Assembly (NCBI GenBank): GCA_027485405.1
Contig: JAIXRB010000038.1
Location: forward strand, 1-43,971
From: Leptospiraceae bacterium
GTDB lineage: Bacteria > Spirochaetota > Leptospiria > Leptospirales > Leptospiraceae
DNA: 43,971 nt
Direction of reading: 5' to 3'
The position numbers and the translations under genes were made by a program. Positions 25,227 to 33,796 of the stretch are shown here, piece by piece; within the stretch, counting starts at the first letter, position 1, and every line of letters begins with the position of its first letter. The notes under the pieces were generated by a model. That model saw only the letters and a program-made list of their open reading frames with translations, was not told the origin of the DNA and did no database searches.

Positions 25227-25234
25227 ACTTTAGT

Positions 25235-27826
25235 TTACCAGGCTTGGAGGAGTGTGTTTACTATCTCCTTTAAGCCTGTAGAAGCTGTTTTGTTTTCTGT
25301 TAGTTTTTTTAAGCAACTTTTGCTAATCTCTTTTAAATCTTCAGACTGAATGTGAGCTTTTTGCATTTGTTTGGCTAGATATGCCGCTGTTTGGGGATTG
25401 ATCGTGTCCACCTGCTCAATGCATTTTACCAAGAAATCGTAACCTGATCCGTCCTTTCTATGCAAAAGCAGTGGATTTCTGGCAAAACCACCAATGAGTG
25501 CTCGGACTTTGTTCGGATTTGTCCATAGGAACTTGGGATGATTGGTCAGAGCCTGGATTTCAAGAAAGACCTGGTCTGAAGAGCCTAGCGTTTGGGCCTG
25601 GAACCAAGAATCTAAAACCAAAGAATCATCGATCCATTTCTTAAAGAAAGTTGTAGAACTTTCTTTTGCTAGGTGAGATTCCAATTCTTGCAAGAAACGA
25701 AGTGGATACAACTCCTCCGTCATGTTTTTAGCATCCATCTGCTGTTGCAGTGCCAATCGGTGCATTTGGAAAGGCTCTTTTGTTTCCTCCATCAAATACC
25801 GCAGACTCTGGTTTTTAAGACGTCTGCCCCCAATGCTTTCTCTAGATTGATTAGGACTCGTCATTTGGTTTTCTTCATAAAGGGCAAGCCACAAAGGCTT
25901 CAACCGCTTAGAAAGCTCTGCCAAACACCATTTTTGAATCTTTTTCAATTCAAAATAATCTGAGTGCGAGAGTATTTCGGACAATTGCGTGATACTAGGA
26001 AAGCTTAAATACAAACCTAAAAAGTCTTTGGGCACTGATTGTCTTTCTTCCAATGCGGTTTGGAAAAGTTCTACGACAGATTCAAAGATAGAATAGTCTC
26101 CTTCGAGAATTCTTTGAATAGAGGTCTGGATTACCAAATCTCTAGCTTCAAATCGGCTAAACCCATCTGACTCTTTCTTGGCGAGAAGGATTGTTTCCGA
26201 AAAAGGTCTTTTGTGCTCTACTCTGACTGGTGCAGAAAAATGCCGAAACAAAGACACCACAGGTTTGCCTGAATTGGCTGGGAGTTTCGCCTTCCAAGTT
26301 GAAGACGGCCCTTTGAAATGCATGGTTTCGGATTGCAATAACTCACCTTGTTCGGAAAACAAAGCCAAAGAAATTGGAAATTCAAGGGCAGGAGTGTCGA
26401 CATCTGTTAGTTGAACATTGTATTCCGAAGCTTCTTGGTTCCAGGACTCTTGCACGGCTATACTGGGTGTTCCTTTTCTATGATACCAATTTCTAAAATA
26501 CTCCCATCGAACGTTGTTTGCCAATTCCATGGAGCTAATGAATTCTTCAAAAGTAACCCCTTGCCCATCGTAGGTGGTCAAGTAATGAGAAAGTCCTTTT
26601 TTGAATCCTTCCTTCCCTAAAAACACTGATAGCATTCGAATAACTTCTGCGCCTTTCTCGTAAATGGTCACAGTATAAAAATTGTTCATTTCCCGGTACG
26701 ATTTGGGTAAAATGGGATGACTCATAGGACTGGAGTCTTCTGCAAATTGGTATTCTTTCAAAAAGGATACGTCTTTGATCCGTTTGACATCAGGATCTGT
26801 TTGGTCTTCTGTAAACCATTGGTCGCGAAAAACAGTAAGACCTTCTTTTAAAGTCAAATTAAACCAGTTTCGTAGTGTTACGCGATTTCCAGTGTAGTTG
26901 TGAAAATACTCATGAGCCACAACACCCAAAATTGATTCAAATGCTTCATCGGTTGCGGATCGCTTATCTGCCAGAACCAACTTTGAATTGAAAATGTTTA
27001 GACCTTTGTTTTCCATTGCTCCCATGTTGAAATCTGAGACAGCAACAATCATATAAAGATCCAAATCGTATTCTAATCCAAAGGTTTCTTCTTCCCATCG
27101 CATTGCGATCTGGAGTGCCTGTAGAGCAAACTCCGTTTTATAAAGCTGACCTGGTTCGGTGTAGATTCTCAGTTCGACTTTTTTGTTTGATTTAGTAAAA
27201 AACTCACCAAATCGTGCCTCGAGCTTTCCCGCAACCAGGGCAAAAAGATAAGTGGGTTTGGGGAACGGGTCTTCCCAGATAGCGATTCTCTTTCCAAGAC
27301 TAGTCACTTCTTCGGAAAGGAGATTTCCATTGGAAAGGAGAACAGGGTAAACTGTTGAATCTGCAATCAAAGTGACTTGGAATTGGATTAGATTGTCAGG
27401 GCGATCAATGGAATATGTGATCTTTCGAAATCCTTCCGGTTCGTTCTGGGTACACAGCATTGCCCCTGAATAATAAAGACCTTCTAGGCTTGTGTTTCGA
27501 GCTGGGCTGATTCGGTTTTCAATTGTTAATTGAAAATTGGAACTAGGCGGTTGAAGAAAAACAAGCCCATCCAAATTGATTTGATAGTGACTGGGATCAC
27601 AAATCGCCCCATTGCATCGAATCGAAACAAAGTCCAATTCAACGCCATGGAAAACGACAGGGGGAAAGGAATCACTTGTTCCTCTATGTGAAACCTCATA
27701 CTCAACTTTTACAAGAGTGTTGAGTTTATCCAAAATAAATTGGATTTTAGCTCGCGGGGTTAACCAAACGGGCGGGAGATAGTCATGGAGGTGATGGAGA
27801 GTCTCACCCCCCGAATTCAAATGCAA
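25235..27826 (-). CDS. pepN: Aminopeptidase N (M1 family, PepN type)
   Basis: The 863-residue zinc metallopeptidase removes N-terminal residues from peptides. GAMENKG (residues 269-275) is the substrate-binding motif. HEYFHNYTGNR (305-315) gives two zinc histidines and the catalytic Glu, and Glu328 in TLKEGL is the third ligand. The long C-terminal part fits the DUF3458/PepN branch. The only plausible start is a TTG at 27826 (another TTG lies at 27820), three bases after the stop of the upstream RRM gene and with no clear ribosome binding site. Translation therefore probably depends on ribosomes finishing the RRM gene. Confidence 0.94.
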   Translation of the reverse strand: MHLNSGGETLHHLHDYLPPVWLTPRAKIQFILDKLNTLVKVEYEVSHRGTSDSFPPVVFHGVELDFVSIRCNGAICDPSHYQINLDGLVFLQPPSSNFQLTIENRISPARNTSLEGLYYSGAMLCTQNEPEGFRKITYSIDRPDNLIQFQVTLIADSTVYPVLLSNGNLLSEEVTSLGKRIAIWEDPFPKPTYLFALVAGKLEARFGEFFTKSNKKVELRIYTEPGQLYKTEFALQALQIAMRWEEETFGLEYDLDLYMIVAVSDFNMGAMENKGLNIFNSKLVLADKRSATDEAFESILGVVAHEYFHNYTGNRVTLRNWFNLTLKEGLTVFRDQWFTEDQTDPDVKRIKDVSFLKEYQFAEDSSPMSHPILPKSYREMNNFYTVTIYEKGAEVIRMLSVFLGKEGFKKGLSHYLTTYDGQGVTFEEFISSMELANNVRWEYFRNWYHRKGTPSIAVQESWNQEASEYNVQLTDVDTPALEFPISLALFSEQGELLQSETMHFKGPSSTWKAKLPANSGKPVVSLFRHFSAPVRVEHKRPFSETILLAKKESDGFSRFEARDLVIQTSIQRILEGDYSIFESVVELFQTALEERQSVPKDFLGLYLSFPSITQLSEILSHSDYFELKKIQKWCLAELSKRLKPLWLALYEENQMTSPNQSRESIGGRRLKNQSLRYLMEETKEPFQMHRLALQQQMDAKNMTEELYPLRFLQELESHLAKESSTTFFKKWIDDSLVLDSWFQAQTLGSSDQVFLEIQALTNHPKFLWTNPNKVRALIGGFARNPLLLHRKDGSGYDFLVKCIEQVDTINPQTAAYLAKQMQKAHIQSEDLKEISKSCLKKLTENKTASTGLKEIVNTLLQAW

Positions 27827-27829
27827 AAG

Positions 27830-28102
27830 CTAACGCGGTTTGTTTACTCTTGGCTTGTCTTCAGCGAATGTAACCTTGAGATTGCGGCCGTCCACTTCCT
27901 GGCCATTCATTTGTGCAACCGCTTCAGCGGCGGCATCTGGAGAACCGTAAGTAATGAAGGCAAAACCTCTAAAATTTCCAGTTTCCCGATCGTTTATCAT
28001 CTTTAAGTCTTGAATTGAACCAAAAACAGAAAAATACTGTCTGATGTTTTCTTCTTTTAAGGTGAACTTTAAGTTACCTACGTAAATCTTACTATTGCTC
28101 AT
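27830..28102 (-). CDS. Small RRM RNA-binding protein
   Basis: The 90-residue protein is a single RNA recognition motif: RNP2 IYVGNL near the N-terminus and RNP1 FRGFAFITY around residues 44-52. The tail is basic (KPRVNKPR). It resembles the glycine-poor cyanobacterial and spirochaetal RRM proteins, whose roles are mostly unknown (cold response and mRNA binding in cyanobacteria). The start is supported by GAGGCAGG before the ATG. pepN follows after 3 bases. It shares a 114-base divergent gap with the lipoprotein gene at 28217; a TTGACA (minus strand) is present there but without a convincing -10. Confidence 0.92.
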   Translation of the reverse strand: MSNSKIYVGNLKFTLKEENIRQYFSVFGSIQDLKMINDRETGNFRGFAFITYGSPDAAAEAVAQMNGQEVDGRNLKVTFAEDKPRVNKPR

Positions 28103-28216
28103 AGCCTGCCTCGAAAAAATGTTCGCTTATATGAAAGGAACGATGAGAGGAGATCATTTTAATAAATTATGTCAACACCAATTCATCGGTTTCTTTTCAA
28201 AAAATAAAGGCAAAGT

Positions 28217-28906
28217 ATGAAAACCTTCAGTTTGATCTGTCTCCTCCTCCTTTTGGCAAATTGTCAACCTCCAGCAAAGGACAATTCGGGAGAATTCCTC
28301 GCCCTTTTCCTTCTCACCATACCAAACCCCAATTGCTCGCAAAATACAGCCTTAATGCGAGTGGCCTCGGTAACGGGTGAAGGCTTTACCTGGGAAACAG
28401 GCTATGCCTTAGGAAACAATGGAAAAGGCGATGCCTATGTCCTTCAAAAATCCGGCACTGCGATTCTTTGGTGCTTGTTTTACGACCAAACTCCCATTGA
28501 AACTTCTGGGACAACTTTCGCATATCTGGCATCTGAGATTTTCGTGGGTTTTTCAGTCCAAGAGCCAGGTTCCGGATTCCGTCCTACTACCGGGGCTTTG
28601 CAATCAACCTTCCAAAGAGGAAGGGGACAGCCTGTCGCCTTTTTATCCAGGTTGAATCCGAAGACAGGGGGAATCTTAAACTCCACTTTTTTAAAAGCCA
28701 GCGATTCCAATGGAATTGCTACATCCTTTACAATCAACTCCCTTCAGTTGTTAGGGGATCGAATTTTAGTTTCTGCTAAATCAGGATTCGATGCGGGAAC
28801 AGCAGAAGACAGTCTGGATCGTGGAAAAGTATGTGGAGAGGGGCGAAGTAGACAAATCGAGCTGAATCTAGAACTAACTGAAACAGTCTCGATCAATTGT
28901 CTGTAA
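28217..28906 (+). CDS. Predicted lipoprotein, function unknown
   Basis: The 229-residue product has a signal peptide ending in LLLLANC, with Cys16 as the lipidation site and Asn at -1, which spirochaetes tolerate. The mature protein looks beta-rich, with alternating Gly/Thr/Phe stretches and four later cysteines that could pair. I recognise no family. AAGG lies seven bases before the ATG. It stands alone between the RRM gene (divergent) and a small convergent lipoprotein gene 4 bases away. Confidence 0.78.
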   Translation: MKTFSLICLLLLLANCQPPAKDNSGEFLALFLLTIPNPNCSQNTALMRVASVTGEGFTWETGYALGNNGKGDAYVLQKSGTAILWCLFYDQTPIETSGTTFAYLASEIFVGFSVQEPGSGFRPTTGALQSTFQRGRGQPVAFLSRLNPKTGGILNSTFLKASDSNGIATSFTINSLQLLGDRILVSAKSGFDAGTAEDSLDRGKVCGEGRSRQIELNLELTETVSINCL

Positions 28907-28910
28907 TTGC

Positions 28911-29132
28911 TTACTGCTGTTTTTTCTTGAGAGTTTCTTTTACTTTATCTTGAAGGGCCGGATCAGTTGCTTTTTCTTTTGCAGTTTGCAATGCTTTTTG
29001 TCCAGCTTCAGACTTAGCGGCATCTAAACCTTGTTTAAGCATTCCATTGTCAGTGTTTTCGTCTTTGGAATCTACGGAAGCACAGCTAAAGAGCAAACCA
29101 AGGGAGAAAGTTAGAATTAAAAGTTGTTTCAT
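28911..29132 (-). CDS. Small helical lipoprotein
   Basis: The product is 73 residues from the ATG at 29132, chosen because GAGAGGA precedes it at normal spacing; an upstream in-frame start would place 14 polar residues before the signal peptide. The lipobox is LLFSC (Cys17). The mature part is lysine- and alanine-rich and looks like one long amphipathic helix (AAKSEAGQKALQTAKEKA). It recalls Lpp-like or other small abundant envelope lipoproteins, but no specific family is evident. Confidence 0.72.
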   Translation of the reverse strand: MKQLLILTFSLGLLFSCASVDSKDENTDNGMLKQGLDAAKSEAGQKALQTAKEKATDPALQDKVKETLKKKQQ

Positions 29133-29200
29133 TGGAGAATCCTCTCCCCTATGGTTTTTTAGAAGCGAATTCACTCAAGAATAATTCTGTGGGAGTCAAA

Positions 29201-29668
29201 TTGAAACAGAGCATCACTAATAAGTTGCCATATTCAACTAAGCAAGTCGTAGCTTGGGGAGACATGGATGCTTTCGGGCATGTAAACAATGTTGCGTACA
29301 TTCGTTACTTTGAGTCCGCGAGGGCTGATTACTTTTCAGACTTTGGGATTTGGACTACTAAAAATGATGTTTCCCCAGATCCCATTTTGGCTACCCAAGG
29401 ACCTGTTCTCATTCGAGTGGAAATGGACTATCGAAAACAAGTATACTACCCCAACACCCTAGAGGTCACCCTCGGTTTGCTGTCCGTAGCAAAAAAAGGG
29501 TTCGATATCGGTTGCACTATGTGGCTCGGGGAACAGTTGGTAGCTGGGGGACTTGCCACCATCCTTTGGTTTGATTTTGTAAACCAAAAAGTCTGCCTTT
29601 TGCCAGAAAAAGTTTCAGATTTGTTTTCCAAAGAAAACGATTCTAAAATTTCAACTAAGACAATTTAA
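29201..29668 (+). CDS. Acyl-CoA thioesterase, 4HBT (hotdog) family
   Basis: The 155-residue hotdog-fold protein hydrolyses acyl-CoA or related thioesters. The family motif WGDMDAFGHVNNVAYIRYFE is near residue 19, with the catalytic Asp in DMDAFGHVNN. The start is taken as a TTG at 29201 with GGGAG six bases upstream. The longer frame from 29132 would run through the leader of the divergent lipoprotein gene and lacks a ribosome binding site. The substrate may be long-chain acyl-CoA (YbgC/FcbC-like branch), but this is inferred. It converges with the flagellar gene with 14 bases between. Confidence 0.9.
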   Translation: MKQSITNKLPYSTKQVVAWGDMDAFGHVNNVAYIRYFESARADYFSDFGIWTTKNDVSPDPILATQGPVLIRVEMDYRKQVYYPNTLEVTLGLLSVAKKGFDIGCTMWLGEQLVAGGLATILWFDFVNQKVCLLPEKVSDLFSKENDSKISTKTI

Positions 29669-29682
29669 TTTCCCTAACTCAA

Positions 29683-30546
29683 TTAGCGAATGACTTCATT
29701 GATCAATCGTCCTAAAAGTTGATCCTGCGTTTGAAGGGTCTTTGCATTGGCTTCATAGGCTCGATTCACTTCGATCATTTCAACCATTTCAGTCACTACA
29801 CTTACGTTTGATGTTTCTAAAAACCCTTGGAGAATCTGTGGGGCATATTTTTCCGGAATGGCGATGGGTTCGCCTGACTCTGGAGTATCCGAGTAAAAGG
29901 AATCCCCTTCTTTGTCTAAGTGACGAGGTTGTTCAACAGTTCTAATTTTAAGTCTATCGACCATCAAAGGTTCGTCGTATCGGTTTTCGGAGGGATTGAT
30001 TCCGTCTTTTGGGCTTGTTCCAATTCTTGCATTGATATAAACTTCGCCGTTTTCTTTGACCAAAAAGTTGCCTTGGTTCACTCGTATAGGCCCTTTTTCA
30101 CCCAAAAGTGGAAAACCTTGAGGAGTTACTACAAATCCATTTCGATCCAAAACGAAATTCCCACCTCGGGTCAATCGTTCCCCCCTGTTTGTTTGCACAG
30201 TAAAGAAGGCCGGGTTTTCATTTCCTGGTTGGTCTTGGAGCATCAAATCAAATACATTGTCTGTTTTTTTTACAGCACCTTGCTCAAATCGAGTGTAGAC
30301 TTCGTTAACTTCGGCACCAAAGCCTAGTTTCCCGACAACGGGAGCGGTATCGAATGATCCCATTGGAGTTTTTCCTACTCCATCTTCGCTAAACCTATGC
30401 AAAAGCATTTCTGGGAAGGTTTTAAACACAGTAGTATCTCGTTTAAAGGCTGTTTTATCTACATTGGCAAGATTGTTTGCCACTACGTCCATTCTTACCT
30501 GTTGAGAGATCATCCCATTTGCGCCAGTGTATAGTCCTCTGATCAT
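29683..30546 (-). CDS. flgF: Flagellar rod protein, FlgF (FlhO) type
   Basis: The 287-residue protein belongs to the FlgF/FlgG/FlgE family of rod and hook proteins. N-terminal family signature: MIRGLYTGANGMISQQ, then VVANNLANVDKTAFK. C-terminal: LETSNVSVVTEMVEMIEVNR, then YEANAKTLQTQDQLLG. These form the coiled-coil D0 domain. The start at 30546 has AAGG eight bases upstream; a longer frame to 30600 adds residues without family resemblance. Compared with FlgG at 39480 it is longer and more divergent, which fits FlgF, but assignment between FlgF and a second FlgG is uncertain. It is separated from the main flg operon by about 9 kb. Confidence 0.82.
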   Translation of the reverse strand: MIRGLYTGANGMISQQVRMDVVANNLANVDKTAFKRDTTVFKTFPEMLLHRFSEDGVGKTPMGSFDTAPVVGKLGFGAEVNEVYTRFEQGAVKKTDNVFDLMLQDQPGNENPAFFTVQTNRGERLTRGGNFVLDRNGFVVTPQGFPLLGEKGPIRVNQGNFLVKENGEVYINARIGTSPKDGINPSENRYDEPLMVDRLKIRTVEQPRHLDKEGDSFYSDTPESGEPIAIPEKYAPQILQGFLETSNVSVVTEMVEMIEVNRAYEANAKTLQTQDQLLGRLINEVIR

Positions 30547-30654
30547 TCCGGTTACCTTCTGAAAAAAGCATCGGAAAAATCTGAGAAATCCTAGAGGCAA
30601 AATGAGACATAGTCAAAAAAAGATTGAAGGTTTCTTTTATCTTTAAAAAAGTAT

Positions 30655-31038
30655 ATGGAAAGTATGAAAATCTCCATTGGAAACCTACCCCAATCCCTCT
30701 CTGAAGAGGATTTGGCTCAACTCTTCCGCGATCACGGACCTATCAATCATGTGATCATCAAAAGAGATAAAAACACTAAGAAGTCTCTGGGTTACGGCTC
30801 AATAGAAGTGGAAGAGCAAAAGGCTGATGCATTGATTGCGGCATTTCACGGAAAGGAAATCGAAGGGAAAACCCTAGCCGTAGTCAAGCAAGAAGAACTG
30901 GCAAAAGGCATTCAAACCACTGGAAAACAAAAAGGGAACCCGTTGCCCGCGAAAGGCAACCAGTTTGGAAGAACCAGTTCTCCTGGCGGAGGCGGGAACA
31001 CGGGAGTACAAAGACGGGGGGGTAGCCGCGGCTCCTAA
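30655..31038 (+). CDS. RRM RNA-binding protein with Arg/Gly-rich tail
   Basis: The 127-residue product has an N-terminal RRM (about residues 4-78) with RNP2 ISIGNL and a degenerate RNP1 LGYGSIEV: the usual aromatic residue is kept at one position but lost at another. The C-terminal 50 residues are low complexity and rich in Gly, Arg and Lys, ending GGNTGVQRRGGSRGS, like eukaryotic RGG boxes. Two ATGs (30655 and 30664) are possible and neither has a strong ribosome binding site. The ATP-grasp gene starts 3 bases after its stop. It is divergent from the flgF-like gene. Confidence 0.88.
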   Translation: MESMKISIGNLPQSLSEEDLAQLFRDHGPINHVIIKRDKNTKKSLGYGSIEVEEQKADALIAAFHGKEIEGKTLAVVKQEELAKGIQTTGKQKGNPLPAKGNQFGRTSSPGGGGNTGVQRRGGSRGS

Positions 31039-31041
31039 CCC

Positions 31042-32268
31042 ATGAAAAAACCCAAAGGCAATTTCTTATCGATCGGATGCGGGGACCACCAAATCCCGTT
31101 GCTTTCGGCCGCTCGGGAAAAAGGCCTGCGAGTCATAGGGGTAGACCGCATTTCTGATGCCCCTGGGTTTTCGTATTGCGATATACGAATCATTGAATCG
31201 ACCAAAGAGTACCGCAAAATTCTCTTGGGACTCAGCAAGGTTCTAATGATAGAGCCTCTCATGGGAGTTGCTACCAGAAGTTTTGGAGACGCTGTCTATA
31301 CAACGGCATACCTTGCCAAAAAATACAAATTAGTTGGCAACTCTCCAGAATCAGTTTCTCTTTATCTATCCAAGAAAAAAATCAAAAGCCTATTAGAAGA
31401 AAGACAAGTTCCCGTTCCTCCCGCCGTTGCCATCAAATGGGAAAAAAGGGAATCGGGGAGACAAAAAGCAGTCGTCCCTCCTCTGCCTGTTTTAGTCAAA
31501 CCATCTAACGGATCTTCCAAAAAGGGGATTCGATTGATTTATACCGAAAAGGAGTTCCAACAGCTCTCCAAAGGTTCTGTAGCCGAATCACTATTGATTG
31601 AAGAATTCATCCACGGCAAGGAAGTCACAGTTCTCGGGATGGTGATCAATTCGGTTTTTTTTCCCATTTCTCTGACCGATAAGATTACCACAAAAGAACC
31701 TCCTTTTTTAGAAGTAGCACATATTGCCCCCTCCCAGTTTTTCCATATGATCGGAGAACTAAAAATGATCTGCCAGGCAATTGTCAATGCAACCGGACTA
31801 ACCAACGGAGCATTTTTGGCTGAGTTTAAGATTACCGATAGAGGCGATTGTTATGTGATGGAAGCGGCTCCCGAAGTAGGGGGCGAATACATAGCTGACT
31901 TTTTACTCAAACACCACTATTTTTATAACTACTTTAAAGATCTAATGGCACTTTATCTGGGTGAAAAAGTGGAACCCAAGCTCTTAACAAAAAGTAAAGA
32001 AGCAGGTTCTATATCCGCAATCGTTTTCCAAGTTCCACCTATCGGAAAAAGTACTGTCCCAGAACTAAAACCCTTTCCTCTTGGTTCATTGGAATCCATA
32101 TTTTTTGAAAAAACTTTCCACCAAATGGGTGAAAAACTTCAATTTGACTTGGGCAATTCACAAAGGATTAGGGCAATCGGAGTGCATTCCAAAGGGGAAA
32201 ATCAAAATCGTGAGGCTTGGATTGCCTCCATTCAGGAAAGACTCCAATTGGAAAAGGCTTCCGTTTGA
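31042..32268 (+). CDS. ATP-grasp domain enzyme
   Basis: The 408-residue protein has a pre-ATP-grasp Rossmann-like N-terminus (FLSIGCGDHQIPLL, residues 8-21) and an ATP-grasp core: VLVKPSNGSSKKG (150-162, Lys153 for ATP), LIEEFIHGKEVTVLG (185-199), and metal-binding LAEFKITDRGDCYVMEAAPE (259-278). The pattern is closest to carbamoyl-phosphate-synthase-like or amino-acid ligases that join a carboxylate to an amine, but the substrate is unknown. It lies in a tight run with an RRM gene before and two methyltransferases after. The stop TGA overlaps the next TTG start. Confidence 0.88.
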   Translation: MKKPKGNFLSIGCGDHQIPLLSAAREKGLRVIGVDRISDAPGFSYCDIRIIESTKEYRKILLGLSKVLMIEPLMGVATRSFGDAVYTTAYLAKKYKLVGNSPESVSLYLSKKKIKSLLEERQVPVPPAVAIKWEKRESGRQKAVVPPLPVLVKPSNGSSKKGIRLIYTEKEFQQLSKGSVAESLLIEEFIHGKEVTVLGMVINSVFFPISLTDKITTKEPPFLEVAHIAPSQFFHMIGELKMICQAIVNATGLTNGAFLAEFKITDRGDCYVMEAAPEVGGEYIADFLLKHHYFYNYFKDLMALYLGEKVEPKLLTKSKEAGSISAIVFQVPPIGKSTVPELKPFPLGSLESIFFEKTFHQMGEKLQFDLGNSQRIRAIGVHSKGENQNREAWIASIQERLQLEKASV

Positions 32269-32891
32269 AAGAATTGGAGCAAAACAAGAAAACTTGGGAA
32301 ACCCACTACAACCGTTCGGTTTCCAAGTTGGACTATCCCGACGAAAACCTAGTTCGAATTCTCGCAAAAATAGATTCTCCCAGTAAAAAAGCCCTTGATT
32401 TTGGAGCTGGATCCGGAAGACATTGCAAGCTACTTTCGGACTTTGGCTATTCAGTCGTCGCATCAGACATTGCCGAGAATTCATTAGAGTCTGTAAAGAA
32501 ACTGTATCCGAACATACTCACAAAACTTGTCATTGGACCAGACCTACCATTCTCGAATCAATCATTTGGACTGATATTGGCTTGGGGTGTCTTGCATTAC
32601 AATCAGAAAGAAGCCGCCAAACATCTACTGAATCAACTTTATTCATTTCTTGAACCAGGCGGGTATTTAGTAGGATCCATTCGCGCTGAGTCAGATTCTC
32701 ACCTAGCATTGAATGACGGTGAAATTGGTTTAGCCGATCTAAAGGGAGGCTATGCAGTAACCTATTCAAAGTTAGAATTGGAGTCTCTCCTCTCCCCTTT
32801 TTCGACTGTCCAGATTGGTTATAGCGAAAGATCGCCCTTAGGAGACTTAGCAAAACGAATCTGCCATTATTTCTTTCTAGCAAAGAAGTGA
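32265..32891 (+). CDS. SAM-dependent methyltransferase (class I)
   Basis: The product is 208 residues from a TTG at 32265 that overlaps the preceding stop (TTGA), with AAGG about seven bases upstream; a longer frame from 32217 would lie inside the ATP-grasp gene. SAM motif I is ALDFGAGSGRHCKLL (about 43-57). A motif II-like acidic residue follows in VVASDIAENSLE, and LILAWGVLHYNQKE and FLEPGGYLVGS are the later motifs. Substrate is unknown. The overlap argues for coupled synthesis with the ATP-grasp enzyme. Confidence 0.9.
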   Translation: MKELEQNKKTWETHYNRSVSKLDYPDENLVRILAKIDSPSKKALDFGAGSGRHCKLLSDFGYSVVASDIAENSLESVKKLYPNILTKLVIGPDLPFSNQSFGLILAWGVLHYNQKEAAKHLLNQLYSFLEPGGYLVGSIRAESDSHLALNDGEIGLADLKGGYAVTYSKLELESLLSPFSTVQIGYSERSPLGDLAKRICHYFFLAKK

Positions 32892-32897
32892 ACCTGC

Positions 32898-33785
32898 TTG
32901 ATAACTCTTGAGCTTACAGACGCTTTGCTCTCTCTTTGCCCTTTAGAAAAAAAATGTGATTGGAAATTTCTATATTTTACAACTGGTAACTCGAAAGGTC
33001 TTCCCATCTATCAATGTGCAACTTGCGGACTTCAAACACAGTATCCGGCTCCTAAAGCAAAAGAACTTTATGATGAAGGCTATTATACTGGCAAATCAGA
33101 ATACTCCTATGTAGACGAACGAAGTCAATTTCCTTACTATGCTCATGTTTGGGATGCTCGCCTTCGTTCCATTCAAAAGCATGTTTCGTCAGGAAAATTC
33201 TTAGATATAGGTTCTAGCTTTGGTGGGTTTTTGTCTCGGGCTAAGGCAATTGGATTTACCGTACAAGGCGTTGAACTCTCAAAGTTTTCTTCCGACTATG
33301 CCAATCAAAACCAGATTCCAACTTACAATGGAGATTTGCTTTCTGCCAAGTTTCCCAAGCATGAGTTTGAAGTGATCACTCTTATCGAAGTGATAGAACA
33401 TTTGGAAAACCCAGCCCTCATTTTCTCTGAAATCTCTCGGATTCTGAAACCAGGCGGGCTACTCGTCATCCAAACAGCAAATTTTGAAGGCTGGCAGGCT
33501 ATCCAGGCAGGAAGCTCTTATCACTACTACCTTCCTGGCCATATATTTTACTATTCTCATTCAAACCTTGTCTCCATCTTAGAGAAGAAAGGATTCCAAC
33601 GCTTTCTTCCGTTTTTTGGTGTGGACTTTCCTTTGCTTGCCAAACTGAAAAAAGCAAAAGGCAGTTTTAAGCGGATTCGGGACTATCTTAGATGGTTTTC
33701 CATTTCCTTTTACCATTTTAATTCCAAAAGAAAAAAAGATGGAAAACCTAAAACGTCTAGTTATGTTTTATACGCATTCAAATAG
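32898..33785 (+). CDS. SAM-dependent methyltransferase with N-terminal Cys-rich segment
   Basis: The 295-residue product starts at TTG. Cys14, Cys20, Cys40 and Cys43 (QCATCGLQ) could bind zinc. The following YPAPKAKELYDEGYYTG matches the segment found before the methyltransferase domain in many sugar- or polyketide-associated methyltransferases. SAM motif I is FLDIGSSFGG (101-110). The motif LIEVIEHLENP and ILKPGGLLVIQT follow. Substrate is unknown. The first Cys pair is C-x5-C rather than C-x2-C, so zinc binding is uncertain. It sits 6 bases after the previous methyltransferase gene and 11 before the YihY-like gene. Confidence 0.88.
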   Translation: MITLELTDALLSLCPLEKKCDWKFLYFTTGNSKGLPIYQCATCGLQTQYPAPKAKELYDEGYYTGKSEYSYVDERSQFPYYAHVWDARLRSIQKHVSSGKFLDIGSSFGGFLSRAKAIGFTVQGVELSKFSSDYANQNQIPTYNGDLLSAKFPKHEFEVITLIEVIEHLENPALIFSEISRILKPGGLLVIQTANFEGWQAIQAGSSYHYYLPGHIFYYSHSNLVSILEKKGFQRFLPFFGVDFPLLAKLKKAKGSFKRIRDYLRWFSISFYHFNSKRKKDGKPKTSSYVLYAFK

Positions 33786-33796
33786 TAGGAACTAGT

